Shown here one piece after another: positions 43,111 through 52,007 of a stretch of 64,000 nt of DNA; positions within the stretch are counted from its first letter, which is position 1, and each line of letters begins with the position of its first letter. The position numbers were made by a program, and so were the translations under genes. The DNA is from Simplicispira sp. 125 (GTDB taxonomy: Bacteria; Pseudomonadota; Gammaproteobacteria; Burkholderiales; Burkholderiaceae_C): contig NZ_QEKM01000001.1 in assembly GCF_003096555.1 (NCBI RefSeq), forward strand, positions 2,542,001-2,606,000, read 5' to 3'. The notes below the pieces were generated by a model, which did not search any database, was not told the DNA's origin, and saw only the letters and a list, made by a program, of their open reading frames with translations.

Positions 43111-43929
43111 ATGTCCTCCCCGCTTCCTCCACGCACTGTTCTGGTCACCGGCGCCGCCCGGCGCCTGGGCCGTGCTTTCAGTCTGGCCTTTGCCCGGGCC
43201 GGCTGGGATGTGGCTTGCCACTACCAGTACTCGCGCGACGAAGCCCTGCAGACCTGCGCCGAGATCGAGGCGTTGGGCCGCCAGGCCTGGGCCATTGGCG
43301 GCACGCTGGCCGATACCGCCGCGCAGCAGCACGTTTTTGATGGCACCGTGCAAGCCCTGGGCCGCTGGCCCGATGCGATCGTGAACAACGCCTCGCTGTT
43401 CGAGGCCGACACGGGCGTCCATTTTTCACCCGCCCTGCTACAGCAGCAGATGCAAGTGAACCTGGCAGCGCCGCTGCACCTGGGCAGCCTGCTGGCGCGG
43501 GCAGTGCAGCAGGCCTCTGCAGGGGGCGCGGTGCCGATCGTGGTGCATGTGCTGGACCAAAAGGTGTTCAACCTCAACCCCGACTATTTTTCCTACACGC
43601 TCACCAAACTGGCGCTGGAGCGCGCCGTGGCGCTGCAGGCGCAGGCGCTGGCGCCGCATGTGCGGGTCTGCGGCCTGGCCCCGGGCCTGGTTTACGTGAG
43701 CGGTCCACAAACGGGCGATAACTTCCATCGCGCCAGCCGCGTAAACCTGCTGCAAAGCCCGACAGACCCGGACGATGTGGCGCGCACCGCGGTGTTTATG
43801 GCTGAAAATGCATCCATGACCGGCATCACCATCACGGTGGACAAGGGTCAACACCTGGTGCCCCTGGAGCGCGACATCATGTTCGTGGCCGAGCAACTGG
43901 CGCAAACTGCGCCCCCAGGCAAGCCATGA
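43111..43929 (+). CDS. Short-chain dehydrogenase/reductase, FolM/pteridine-reductase-like
   Basis: This 272-residue NAD(P)-dependent reductase has the cofactor motif VTGAARRLGRAF (residues 10-21), the NNAS motif, and the active-site Tyr and Lys in YFSYTLTKLALE. The GAARRLG motif, with Arg residues near the cofactor phosphate, is typical of pteridine reductases and of FolM (dihydromonapterin reductase). Its position upstream of two folB-like genes with ATGA overlaps supports a pterin or folate role. The start 9 bp from the divergent methyltransferase gene is unusual but keeps the nucleotide-binding motif in its normal place. Confidence 0.85.
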   Translation: MSSPLPPRTVLVTGAARRLGRAFSLAFARAGWDVACHYQYSRDEALQTCAEIEALGRQAWAIGGTLADTAAQQHVFDGTVQALGRWPDAIVNNASLFEADTGVHFSPALLQQQMQVNLAAPLHLGSLLARAVQQASAGGAVPIVVHVLDQKVFNLNPDYFSYTLTKLALERAVALQAQALAPHVRVCGLAPGLVYVSGPQTGDNFHRASRVNLLQSPTDPDDVARTAVFMAENASMTGITITVDKGQHLVPLERDIMFVAEQLAQTAPPGKP

Positions 43930-44354
43930 CCTCTCCCCTCCTGATCGACCCGCTGCTCACACACTACCGGCGTATTTTTCTGCGTGGCCTGTGCCGCACG
44001 GTGCGCATCGGTATCCACGACTTCGAGCGCGCTGCGGCCCAGCGCATCCTGTTCGACATCGATATGTACGTGCCTCTGAGCGACAACACCCCACAGCACG
44101 ACCAGATCGACGAAGTGGTGGACTACGATTTTGTCCGCCGCGAAGTCACCCGCATCATCGAGCGCGGCCACATTGGTCTGCAGGAAACCCTGTGCGACGC
44201 CGTGCTCGACGCCCTGCTGGCGCACCCACAAGTCTCGGCGGCGCGTGTGTCCACGCGCAAGCCCGATGTGTACGACGACTGCGAAGCGGTGGGCGTCGAG
44301 GCCTTCAAGGCCAAGCCCATGCCCCCCTTTTTACCGACCACACCCGCACCATGA
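43926..44354 (+). CDS. folB: FolB-like dihydroneopterin aldolase, first copy
   Basis: This 142-residue protein belongs to the T-fold aldolase/epimerase family that processes dihydroneopterin in folate synthesis. Family residues are visible: Glu in IHDFER (as in E. coli FolB Glu22), the Tyr in VDYDFV, Glu in LQETL, and Lys in [17 protein letters not shown]. Its start overlaps the FolM-like stop (ATGA) and its own stop overlaps the second folB copy (ATGA), so the three are translationally linked. Confidence 0.88.
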   Translation: MTSPLLIDPLLTHYRRIFLRGLCRTVRIGIHDFERAAAQRILFDIDMYVPLSDNTPQHDQIDEVVDYDFVRREVTRIIERGHIGLQETLCDAVLDALLAHPQVSAARVSTRKPDVYDDCEAVGVEAFKAKPMPPFLPTTPAP

Positions 44355-44725
44355 CTTCTCCGGCATCGGGCCAGCAGACCCTCTCTCTCACCGGCTTGCG
44401 TTTCAACGCCAACGTCGGCATCCTGGCGCACGAAAAGAATGCGCCCCAGCCCATCCAGGTGGACGCAGAACTGAGCCTGGGCGAGCAACCCCTGGCGCCG
44501 CGCGACGACGACATCCTGCATGTGCTCGACTACCGGCGCGTGCGCCAGATCATCATCGACGAGTGCACGGCCGAGCATGTGAATCTGCTGGAGACGCTGA
44601 TCGGCAAGCTCTCGCACCGGCTCATGCAACTGCCCGGCGTGCTGGGCGTGCGCGTGAAAATTGCCAAACTCGAAATTTTTGGCGACTGCGAGGTCGCCAT
44701 CCGCATGGACACAGGACAGTGGTGA
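44351..44725 (+). CDS. FolB-like dihydroneopterin aldolase, second copy
   Basis: This 124-residue second T-fold protein keeps the same key positions: Glu in LAHEKN, Tyr in LDYRRV, Glu in NLLETL and Lys in [15 protein letters not shown]. Two adjacent copies may form a mixed oligomer or split aldolase and epimerase (FolX-like) roles; the sequence cannot tell which. Overlaps ATGA with the first copy. The longer in-frame open region upstream lies over the first copy and is not used. Confidence 0.85.
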   Translation: MTSPASGQQTLSLTGLRFNANVGILAHEKNAPQPIQVDAELSLGEQPLAPRDDDILHVLDYRRVRQIIIDECTAEHVNLLETLIGKLSHRLMQLPGVLGVRVKIAKLEIFGDCEVAIRMDTGQW

Positions 44726-44730
44726 ACGCA

Positions 44731-45681
44731 ATGAATGCAATGGATACCAGCGCTTGGACGGGCGAAGACACTATGGCGGCGGCGCCAGCCCGCGCCCCGG
44801 CCGATTTCAAGATTGAGCGCGAAGCGCACAAGCTGGAAAAGCGCCTGTGCCGCGAGGTCGGCAAGGCCATCGTGCAATACAACATGATCGAGGAAGGCGA
44901 CAAGGTCATGGTCTGCATGTCGGGCGGCAAAGACAGCTATGCCCTGCTCGACATTCTCATCAAGCTCAAGGCGCGCGCGCCCATCCACTTCGACCTGGTG
45001 GCGGTCAACCTCGACCAGAAGCAGCCGGGGTTTCCAGAGCATGTGCTGCCCGACTATTTGAAGAGCACGGGCGTGCCCTTCCACATCGAGAACGAAGACA
45101 CCTACAGCATCGTCAAGCGACTGATCCCCGAGGGCAAGACCACCTGCAGCCTGTGCAGCCGCCTGCGCCGCGGCATTTTGTACCGCGTGGCCGACGAGCT
45201 GGGCGCAACCAAAATTGCCCTGGGCCACCACCGCGACGACATCCTGCAGACGCTGCTGCTCAACATGTTCTTTGGCGGCAAGCTCAAAAGCATGCCGCCC
45301 AAGCTGGTCAGCGATGACGGCAAGCACGTCGTCATTCGCCCGCTGGCGTTCGTGAGCGAGAAAGACACGACGCGCTGGGCCGCGCAGCGCAATTTCCCCA
45401 TCATTCCCTGCAACCTCTGCGGCAGCCAGGAAAACCTGCAGCGCAAACAGGTGGGCGAGATGCTGCGCGAATGGGAAAAGAAGTTTCCGGGCCGCGTGGA
45501 GAGCATGTTCAGTGCACTGCAAAACGTGGTGCCCAGCCACCTGCTCGACGGTGCGCTGTACGATTTCAAGGGCGCCCAGGCCACTGGCGTTGCCAGCGAA
45601 GACGGCGACAAGGCCTTTGACCAGGAAGAATTCCCCACCCCGCCCGGTCTACCAGGCCTGCAGGTGGTGCGCCTCTCCTGA
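44731..45681 (+). CDS. ttcA: tRNA 2-thiocytidine biosynthesis protein
   Basis: This 316-residue cytoplasmic enzyme makes 2-thiocytidine at tRNA position 32. It contains the ATP-pyrophosphatase PP-loop [11 protein letters not shown] (about residues 67-77) and two CxxC pairs, CSLC (in [12 protein letters not shown]) and CNLC (in [10 protein letters not shown]), which bind the iron-sulfur cluster in this family. Length matches E. coli TtcA. The chosen ATG at 44731 lies 5 bp after the previous stop; a GTG at 44722 that overlaps that stop is possible. Confidence 0.94.
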   Translation: MNAMDTSAWTGEDTMAAAPARAPADFKIEREAHKLEKRLCREVGKAIVQYNMIEEGDKVMVCMSGGKDSYALLDILIKLKARAPIHFDLVAVNLDQKQPGFPEHVLPDYLKSTGVPFHIENEDTYSIVKRLIPEGKTTCSLCSRLRRGILYRVADELGATKIALGHHRDDILQTLLLNMFFGGKLKSMPPKLVSDDGKHVVIRPLAFVSEKDTTRWAAQRNFPIIPCNLCGSQENLQRKQVGEMLREWEKKFPGRVESMFSALQNVVPSHLLDGALYDFKGAQATGVASEDGDKAFDQEEFPTPPGLPGLQVVRLS

Positions 45682-45734
45682 CACTGGCACAGTAAGGCAC
45701 CCACACCGCTATCCCTACAGACAGGAGACACGCC

Positions 45735-46334
45735 ATGGTTTCACGCTGGTTTCAGATGCTGGTGCTGGGCCTGGCCGCCGTGCTGGCGGCGGGCTGCGCC
45801 ACGGTGCGCGAGGTGGACAGCCAGGTGCAAAGCTGGTCCACCCTGCGTGCGCTGCCTGTGCCCCCCACCTACCGGCTGGAAAAGCTTCCATCGCAGCAAT
45901 CGACCGACAAGGCTTTTGCCTCCATCGAGGCACTGGCGCACCAGGCATTGCAGCGCGCCGGCTTGCAGCGTGACGATGCCGCCGCGCGCCTGGCGGTGCA
46001 AGTCAGCGTGCGCGCCAGCCAGGCCCTGCCCGACTGGCCCCACTACCCGCCCCTGTGGGGCTGGGGCCCCGGTTGGGGCGGGCGTTACCCCTTGCGCGCC
46101 GGGATGATGCTGCGCGAAATGCCGCCCACGCTGCAGCGCCGCGAAGCCAGCCTGGTGCTGCGTGACACCGCCACGCAGCAGGTGGTGTATGAAAGCTCGG
46201 CCCTTTTCGAAGAAGTGTGGACGGACGACCCCGCCATTTTTGGCGTGCTGTTCGACGCCGCCCTGAGCGGCTTCCCGCAGCCGCCCGGTGGACCGCGCCA
46301 GGTGCGCTTGCCCCTTGTGCCACCGGCCCGCTGA
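45735..46334 (+). CDS. DUF4136-type lipoprotein
   Basis: This 199-residue protein has a short signal and a lipobox LAAGC (lipidated Cys at residue 21), so it is an envelope lipoprotein. The DUF4136 pattern shows as YRLEKLP near residue 46, the LVLRDTATQQVVYES segment and the closing AALSGFPQPP. A Trp/Gly-rich stretch (about residues 98-118) is low-complexity. Function unknown. It is followed after 1 bp by the phosphatase gene. Confidence 0.82.
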   Translation: MVSRWFQMLVLGLAAVLAAGCATVREVDSQVQSWSTLRALPVPPTYRLEKLPSQQSTDKAFASIEALAHQALQRAGLQRDDAAARLAVQVSVRASQALPDWPHYPPLWGWGPGWGGRYPLRAGMMLREMPPTLQRREASLVLRDTATQQVVYESSALFEEVWTDDPAIFGVLFDAALSGFPQPPGGPRQVRLPLVPPAR

Positions 46335-46335
46335 A

Positions 46336-46974
46336 ATGCAAGCCACCCGCATCATTGCCGTGCGCCACGGCGAAACCGCCTGGAACGTGGACACCCGCAT
46401 CCAGGGGCACCTGGACATTCCCCTCAACAGCACCGGCCAGTGGCAGGCGCGCCGGCTGGCACGCGCGCTGGCCGTCGAGCCGCCCAGCATCATCTACGCC
46501 AGCGACCTGCAGCGCGCCCATGCCACCGGCCAGGCCGTGGCTGATGCCACCGGCGCGCCCCTGGTGGTCGAACCTGGCCTGCGCGAGCGCAGCTTTGGCC
46601 AACTGGAAGGGCGCACCTTCGCCGAGATCGAAACCGAGCTGCCCGAGCAGGCGCGCCGCTGGCGCCAGCGCGACCCGCACTTTGCCCCCGAGGGCGGCGA
46701 AACGCTGACCGCGCTGCGCGAACGCATCCAGGCCACCACGCACCGCCTGGCAGCGCAGCACAGCGGCGGGCTGATCGTGCTGGTAGCGCATGGCGGCGTG
46801 CTCGACGTGCTCTACCGCCTGGCCACAGGCCAGGAGCTGCAGGCACCGCGCACCTGGCAACTGACCAACACCGCCATCAACCGCCTGCTCTGGACACCCG
46901 ACGGCCTGACCCTGGTCGGCTGGGCCGACACTTTGCACCTGAACGCAGCCTCCCGCGATGAAACCTCTGCCTGA
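46336..46974 (+). CDS. Histidine phosphatase family protein
   Basis: This 212-residue enzyme of the phosphoglycerate-mutase-like superfamily has the catalytic RHG motif in AVRHGETAWN (His at residue 11) and the second His in VLVAHGGVLDVLY. The Glu in LRERSFGQLEG is the usual acid. Such enzymes remove phosphate from sugars or nucleotides such as alpha-ribazole phosphate; the substrate is not determined. Its 3' end overlaps the next gene by 17 bp. Confidence 0.88.
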   Translation: MQATRIIAVRHGETAWNVDTRIQGHLDIPLNSTGQWQARRLARALAVEPPSIIYASDLQRAHATGQAVADATGAPLVVEPGLRERSFGQLEGRTFAEIETELPEQARRWRQRDPHFAPEGGETLTALRERIQATTHRLAAQHSGGLIVLVAHGGVLDVLYRLATGQELQAPRTWQLTNTAINRLLWTPDGLTLVGWADTLHLNAASRDETSA

Positions 46975-48127
46975 AGCGCTGCGCGCCAGCATGGGCCTGC
47001 GCGTAGACCAGATCGACACGCCCGCACTGGTGATCGACCTCGACGCCATGGAGCGCAACATCACCCGCATGGCCGACTTTGCGCGCAAGCACCAGGTGCG
47101 CTGGCGCCCGCACGCCAAGGCACACAAGTGCGCCGAACTGGCCCTGTGGCTGCAGCGCGCCGGTGCCACGGGCGCCTGCGTGCAAAAAACGGCGGAGGCC
47201 GAAGCGCTGGCCGCCGCGGGCGTGCACGACATCACCATCACCAACCAGGTGATTGCCCTGCCCAAACTGATGCGCGTGGCCCGCCTGGCCGAGCGCTTGC
47301 AGGCCCAGGGCGGGCAACTGACGCTGGCGGTGGACAGCGCCGACGGCATCCACCGCCTGGCCGAAGCCATGGCCCAGGCAGCGCCCAACGCCCATGTTGG
47401 GGTGCTGGTGGAAATCGACGTGGGCCAGGGGCGCTGCGGCGTACCACCCGGCGAACCCGCACGGGCCCTGGCCCACACGGTGGCGCGCCAGCCACGGTTG
47501 CACTTTGCCGGCCTGCACGCCTACCACGGGGGCGCCCAGCACCTGCGCAGCGCCGCCGGGCGCCGCGACGCCATTGCCGCCGCGGTACAGGCGGCACGCC
47601 ACACGCGCGACCTCATCGTGGCCTCGGGCCTGGCGGTGCCGCTGGTCACAGGCGCGGGCACCGGCACGCTGGTGCACGAAGCTGCCAGCGGCTTGTATGG
47701 CGAGTTGCAGGCTGGCTCCTTTTTGTTCATGGACGAAAGCTATGCGCAAAACGAGCGCGAACCCGCGCAACCAGGCTTCGAGCACGCGCTGTTCATCAAA
47801 ACCCAGGTGATCTCACGCCAGGGCGACCGCGCCGTGTGCGACGCCGGTCACAAGAGCCACGCCATCGACTCGGGCATGCCCCGCGTGGCGCTGCTGCCGC
47901 CCGAGCGAGCGCTGCGCTATAGCAATGGGGGCGACGAGCACGGGCTGCTGACCACCGAAGGCCCCAAGGCGCTGCTGCCTGCCATCGGGCGCATGCTGTG
48001 GCTGATACCCGGGCACTGCGACCCTACGGTGAATCTGCACGACTACATGATCGGGGTGCGCGGCGGGCTGGAGCATGGCACGGTCGAGCGCATCTTCCGC
48101 GTGGACGCCCGGGGCGCATTGACCTGA
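46958..48127 (+). CDS. DSD1 family PLP-dependent enzyme (D-threonine aldolase/alanine racemase-fold)
   Basis: This 389-residue protein has an alanine-racemase-type barrel. The PLP Lys lies in WRPHAKAHKCAE (about residues 47-58), and the phosphate-binding region follows near TGAGTGTL. The C-terminal beta domain has the metal-binding pattern HCDPTVNLHD found in D-threonine aldolase and D-serine dehydratase. It likely cleaves or dehydrates a D-beta-hydroxy amino acid; the substrate is unknown. It starts inside the end of the phosphatase gene (17-bp overlap). Confidence 0.85.
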   Translation: MKPLPEALRASMGLRVDQIDTPALVIDLDAMERNITRMADFARKHQVRWRPHAKAHKCAELALWLQRAGATGACVQKTAEAEALAAAGVHDITITNQVIALPKLMRVARLAERLQAQGGQLTLAVDSADGIHRLAEAMAQAAPNAHVGVLVEIDVGQGRCGVPPGEPARALAHTVARQPRLHFAGLHAYHGGAQHLRSAAGRRDAIAAAVQAARHTRDLIVASGLAVPLVTGAGTGTLVHEAASGLYGELQAGSFLFMDESYAQNEREPAQPGFEHALFIKTQVISRQGDRAVCDAGHKSHAIDSGMPRVALLPPERALRYSNGGDEHGLLTTEGPKALLPAIGRMLWLIPGHCDPTVNLHDYMIGVRGGLEHGTVERIFRVDARGALT

Positions 48128-48176
48128 GTGCTTCGGTGCCGGGGCCGTTTTTTCCTTCTACTGGAACCACCTTGCC

Positions 48177-49046
48177 ATGCCTCTTGTCGCTGCACCCTTT
48201 TCTCACGGTCTGCGCGGTTTTGCCGCCGTGCAAAGCGTCCTTCTGCTGGCCGGTCTGGTGACCCTGGGCGTGCAGGCCTCCAGCGCACCACCCCTGCACA
48301 GCACCCTGTGGGCGGTCACGCTGCTGGCGTCCGCATGGGCGCTGTGGGCGGCACTGCGCAGGCGCATCGGCTGCCTGCAGGCGCTGATGGTGCAGGCCGG
48401 GGCGCTGGCCACGGCCACCAGCGCCATGGGACTGCTGCACTGGCATTGGCTGTTCAAACCACTGACCATGGTGATTGCTATTATTTTTGTAGCTTATAGC
48501 GCTCACCAGATAAGCGTTAGAGGCCAATTTCTCTCAAATTCCTGGGGGCTGCTGGTGGCGGCGTTGGTGGGTTCGCTGGCGGGCGACGCCTTTCTCATGG
48601 TGGAGGGTTTCTTCATCCCCGGGTTGGTGAGTTTTCTGCTGGCGCACTTGGCCTATATCGCCCTGTTCAAACAGGGCGTGCCCTGGTTTTCCCACCGCGG
48701 CGCGCTGGTGGCCACCGTGGGCGTGGGCGCCGCAATGTATCTGTTCCTCTGGCAAGGGGGCCTGCCGCCGGCGTTGCGCGTGCCGGTGGCGGTGTATGTG
48801 CTGGTGATTGCCCTCATGGCGGCGCAGGCCCTGGGCCGGGCCCGCGCGCTGGGAGACCGTGCAGCGCACCAGGTCGCGCTGGGGGCCTGCATTTTCATGC
48901 TGAGCGATGCGCTGCTGGCCACCAACCGCTTTGTACTGCCGCTGCCCCTGGCCCAGGTGGGCGTACTGGTCACCTATTACGCCGCCCAGGCCTTCATCGT
49001 GCATGGCACGGTGCGCGGTTTGCTGGCGGGGCGCCAGAGCGTTTGA
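48177..49046 (+). CDS. Lysoplasmalogenase (YhhN/TMEM86 family)
   Basis: This 289-residue membrane protein has about eight hydrophobic segments and the family motifs LFKPLTM (about residues 94-100) and LVGSLAGDAFLM (with the conserved Asp), plus FMLSDALLATNRF near the C-terminus. The family hydrolyses the vinyl-ether bond of lysoplasmalogens in animals; the bacterial substrate is not proven. Between KPLTM and the GDAFLM segment it carries repeat copy D in frame (residues 105-118, VAYSAHQISVRGQF), which looks like an inserted loop. Confidence 0.85.
   Translation: MPLVAAPFSHGLRGFAAVQSVLLLAGLVTLGVQASSAPPLHSTLWAVTLLASAWALWAALRRRIGCLQALMVQAGALATATSAMGLLHWHWLFKPLTMVIAIIFVAYSAHQISVRGQFLSNSWGLLVAALVGSLAGDAFLMVEGFFIPGLVSFLLAHLAYIALFKQGVPWFSHRGALVATVGVGAAMYLFLWQGGLPPALRVPVAVYVLVIALMAAQALGRARALGDRAAHQVALGACIFMLSDALLATNRFVLPLPLAQVGVLVTYYAAQAFIVHGTVRGLLAGRQSV
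48489..48530 (+). repeat. 42-nt palindromic dispersed repeat, copy D (in frame in the lysoplasmalogenase gene)
   Basis: It reads GTAGCTTATAGCGCTCACC and ends TTAGAGGCCAATTT, with TAGCGCT against AAGCGTTA able to pair (one G-U). It starts on a codon boundary (codon 105), in the same reading frame as copy G in cca. The AT-rich run just before it, TTGCTATTATTTTT, also matches the flank of copy B. Confidence 0.7.
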
Positions 49047-49055
49047 ACGCTTGAC

Positions 49056-49703
49056 TCAGCCAGCGTCGGCCTGCTGGGCCGGATGGGCCGCTTGAAAGGG
49101 AGCCAAACTGTCGCAGTGCGCCGCAATGCGCTGCACGGTGGGATACGGTGCCATGTCCACCTGGAAACGCTGCGCATTGAACACCTGCGGCACCAGGCAG
49201 CAATCGGCCAGCGTAGGGTTGTCGCCATGGCAGAACATTCCGGTCTGCGGGCTGTGTGCGAGTTGCTGCTCAATGGCCTCCAACCCCAGGGCCATCCAGT
49301 GGTGTATCCAGGCAGTGCGCTGTGCATCGCTGGCCTCGAGCGGGCCCGTGAGGTAGTTGAGCACGCGCAGGTTGTTCAGCGGATGGATGTCACAGGCCAC
49401 CGCCAGCGCCAGCGCCCGCACGCGCGCCCGGTCCAGCGCGGCCAGTGGCAGCAGCGGGGATTGCGGGTGCCTCTCTTCCAAGTATTCCAGAATGGCCAGC
49501 GATTGCGTGAGCGTAGCGCCATCGTCCTGCAGGGCGGGCACCAATCCGGCGGGGTTCACGGCACGGTAGGCGCTCTGGTGCTGTTCGCCACCCTCGCGCA
49601 GCAGGTGCACCGGCACAGAGTCGTACGCCAGCCCCTTGAGGGCCAGCGCAATGCGCACGCGGTAGGCCGCCGAACTGCGAAAGTAGGTGTAGAGCCGGAG
49701 CAT
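49056..49703 (-). CDS. maiA: Maleylacetoacetate isomerase (zeta-class GST)
   Basis: This 215-residue protein starts MLRLYTYFRSSAAYRVRIAL, the zeta-class GST active site (a Ser pair, here followed by Ala-Ala, as is common in bacteria). It also contains GLVPALQDDGATLTQSLAI for glutathione and ACDIHPLNNLRVL in the C-terminal domain. It isomerises maleylacetoacetate or maleylpyruvate. The ATG at 49703 has AGGGGG eight bases upstream; a GTG two codons earlier would be too close to it. It lies 14 bp after the FAH-family gene, forming a ring-cleavage lower-pathway pair. Confidence 0.92.
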   Translation of the reverse strand: MLRLYTYFRSSAAYRVRIALALKGLAYDSVPVHLLREGGEQHQSAYRAVNPAGLVPALQDDGATLTQSLAILEYLEERHPQSPLLPLAALDRARVRALALAVACDIHPLNNLRVLNYLTGPLEASDAQRTAWIHHWMALGLEAIEQQLAHSPQTGMFCHGDNPTLADCCLVPQVFNAQRFQVDMAPYPTVQRIAAHCDSLAPFQAAHPAQQADAG

Positions 49704-49717
49704 GGCCACAACCCCCT

Positions 49718-50740
49718 TCAGACCGGGGCCTGTACGCGGCGCACGGTTTGGTCGATGGCGCCAAAGATGCTCTGACCGCTGGCGTCGAGCATCTCGATGT
49801 GCACGCGGTCGCCAAAGTGCAGGAAAGGCGTGGCGGGCGCGCCGCCCTCGATGGCTTCGTACATGCGCACCTCGGCCAGGCAGCAGTAGCCCACGCCGCC
49901 ATTGGCAATGCTCGAGCCATGCAGACCGCCCTGCTTGTTCGATACCGTGCCCGAGCCGACGATGGAGCCCGCCGCCATGGCGCGGGTCTTGGTCGCATGC
50001 GCTACCAGTTGCGCAAAGCTGAAAGTCATATCCTCCCCCGCGTTGGGACAGCCGAAGGGCTGGCCGTTGAGCGCGACCCGCAGCGGCAGGTGCAGCTTGG
50101 CGTCTTGCCAGGCGTTGCCCAGCTCGTCGGGCGTGACGGCCACGGGTGAGAAGCTGCTGGCAGGTTTGGACAGGAAGAAGCCGAAGCCCTTGGCCAGCTC
50201 GGTCGGAATCAGGTTGCGCAGAGACACGTCATTGACCAGCATCACCAGCCGAATGGCCTGGCCGCACTGCGCCACACTGGCCCCCATGGGCAGGTCTCCC
50301 ATGACGACGGCGACCTCGGCCTCCAGGTCAATGCCCCAGTCCTCGGTAAGTGCGTCAATGGGATCGCGCGGGCCGACAAACGAGTCCGATCCGCCCTGGT
50401 ACATCAGCGGGTCGGTCCAGAAGGACGGCGGCACCTCGCTGCCCCGGGCCTTGCGCACCAGCTCCACATGGTTGAGATAGGCCGAACCGTCGGCCCACTG
50501 GTACGCGCGCGGCAGGGGGGAATGGCATTGCGCCGGGTCAAACGGCTGGGCCCCTGCGGCGTTCCCGGCGTTCAGGGTGTCAGAGACCGCCTGCAACAGC
50601 GGTGCGCAGCGGTCCCAGTCGTCCAGCGCGGCCTGCAGCGTGGGCGCCACCTGGGGTACGGCGACGCATTGGGAAAGATCGCGGCGCACGACGACGAGCG
50701 TGCCGTCGCGGCCTCCAGCTTTAAGGGTGGCGAGTTTCAT
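49718..50740 (-). CDS. Fumarylacetoacetate hydrolase family protein
   Basis: This 340-residue protein has an N-terminal domain (MKLATLKAGGRDGTLVVV) and a FAH catalytic domain. The metal-binding acidic residues are visible in IDLEAEVAVVMGDLP and the Lys/Gly loop in VGSGTVSN. It would hydrolyse fumarylacetoacetate or fumarylpyruvate. Pairing with MaiA 14 bp downstream supports the lower homogentisate or gentisate pathway. The longer in-frame start region upstream has no family match. A partial paralogue starts at 718. Confidence 0.9.
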   Translation of the reverse strand: MKLATLKAGGRDGTLVVVRRDLSQCVAVPQVAPTLQAALDDWDRCAPLLQAVSDTLNAGNAAGAQPFDPAQCHSPLPRAYQWADGSAYLNHVELVRKARGSEVPPSFWTDPLMYQGGSDSFVGPRDPIDALTEDWGIDLEAEVAVVMGDLPMGASVAQCGQAIRLVMLVNDVSLRNLIPTELAKGFGFFLSKPASSFSPVAVTPDELGNAWQDAKLHLPLRVALNGQPFGCPNAGEDMTFSFAQLVAHATKTRAMAAGSIVGSGTVSNKQGGLHGSSIANGGVGYCCLAEVRMYEAIEGGAPATPFLHFGDRVHIEMLDASGQSIFGAIDQTVRRVQAPV

Positions 50741-50890
50741 GGTGCAAACCTTGGAAAAATCAGGGAGCTGAAACCGTGCACGCCAACATGCAGCAGCCCA
50801 ACCAGCAGGTGCACAGCACCCTGCCGGTTCAGGCGCGCAGCGCGCGGGCTGGTTTAGCGGGGTTGATTCCGTTTCCAAATCATTCGTGTC

Positions 50891-50923
50891 TAGGCGCGAA
50901 GCCTACGATCAGTGCTGCAGCAC
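50891..50923. terminator. Hairpins between dctP and the FAH gene
   Basis: TAGGC/GCCTA around GCGAA (50891-50905) and the perfect palindrome GTGCTGCAGCAC (50912-50923) lie just downstream of the dctP stop in the minus direction. They may partly terminate the transcript or process it, which would explain the otherwise large 226-bp gap inside the presumed operon. The rest of that gap shows nothing recognisable. Confidence 0.35.
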
Positions 50924-50966
50924 GGCAAGGCGAAGCAACAACGACACGGATGGTTTAGAAATGGAA

Positions 50967-51965
50967 TTACTTGGCAGCGAGCTGGTCGGTTACTTCCTTG
51001 TAGAGACCCTCACCCACGCTGGGGATGAACATCTTCCACACGGGCTGCACCTTCTCGCGCATGCGGGCGTGCTCGGCTTCGGTCACGTCATTGACGATCA
51101 GACCCTTGGCGGCCATGGCCGCCTGGGCCGACTTCTCTTGCTCACGCGCCACGCCACGCTGGAAAGCACGCGCCTCGATGGCGGCGTCCTTCAGGATCTT
51201 GCGGTCGCCTTCGCTCAGCTTGTCCCAGAACTTCTTCGACACCAGCGGAATGAAGGCGCCGTAGCTGTGGCGGGTGAGCGAGAGGTACTTCTGCACTTCG
51301 CCCAGCTTGAGCGCGGCGATCACGGCGGTAGGGGTGCCCTGGCCATCGACGGTGCGCGTCTCCAGCGCGGTGTAGAGCTCGGGCACAGCCAGCGGCACCG
51401 GATTGGCGCCCAGCGCCTTCACCGTTTCCTGCGAAATCTTGGCCTGCACCGCGCGGAATTTCAGGCCTGCGAAATCTTCTACCTTGTTGATCGGGTGCTT
51501 GCTGTTGGTGGCATTGAAGAAACCGTTTTCCCAGTACGCCAGGCCGATCAGGCCCTTCTCGGGCAGCATGGCCAGGAGCTTGTCGCCCACCGGGCCATCG
51601 AGTACCTTCTCGGCCTGCTGCACATTGGCAAACAGGAACGGGAAGTCGAGGATTTCGTATTCCTTGACCATGCCGGTCAGGGTGGTGGTTTGCGGCACGG
51701 TAAATTCAATGGTGCCGCCCTGCAGCGCCGAGGTGACCTGCACGTCGTTGCCCAGTGCTCCGGCGTAAAAACCCTTGATCTTGATCTTGCCGCCGCTCTT
51801 GGCGTCCACCAGTTCAATGAACTTGGCCACACCCTGGCCTTGGTGCGATTTTTCAGGCAGCGTGACAGCGAACTTGGCCGTCACCTGGGCCACCGCGGTC
51901 AATGGGGCCACCACCGCAAAGCTGCCGGCAAGCGTCAGAGCCATCAGTTGGGAAAGGGCTTTCAT
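50967..51965 (-). CDS. dctP: TRAP transporter substrate-binding protein DctP
   Basis: This 332-residue periplasmic protein has a signal peptide (MKALSQLMALTLAGSFAVVA, cleavage near AVAQ) and the DctP fold. The conserved Arg that binds the carboxylate of the ligand lies in AGLKFRAVQAKIS, and SYGAFIPLVSKKFW is typical. An AGGAGA site precedes the ATG at 51965. It delivers an organic acid, probably aromatic or dicarboxylic given the neighbouring FAH and MaiA genes, to the DctQM membrane proteins. Confidence 0.93.
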   Translation of the reverse strand: MKALSQLMALTLAGSFAVVAPLTAVAQVTAKFAVTLPEKSHQGQGVAKFIELVDAKSGGKIKIKGFYAGALGNDVQVTSALQGGTIEFTVPQTTTLTGMVKEYEILDFPFLFANVQQAEKVLDGPVGDKLLAMLPEKGLIGLAYWENGFFNATNSKHPINKVEDFAGLKFRAVQAKISQETVKALGANPVPLAVPELYTALETRTVDGQGTPTAVIAALKLGEVQKYLSLTRHSYGAFIPLVSKKFWDKLSEGDRKILKDAAIEARAFQRGVAREQEKSAQAAMAAKGLIVNDVTEAEHARMREKVQPVWKMFIPSVGEGLYKEVTDQLAAK

Positions 51966-52007
51966 GGGGTTGTCTCCTGGGTTGAAAAAGGGAAAGAACA
52001 CAAAGAA

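Noticed and set aside
50860..50880. TTGAT...AAATCA as an FNR box upstream of the FAH gene
   Set aside because: The spacing between half-sites is too large for the FNR consensus.
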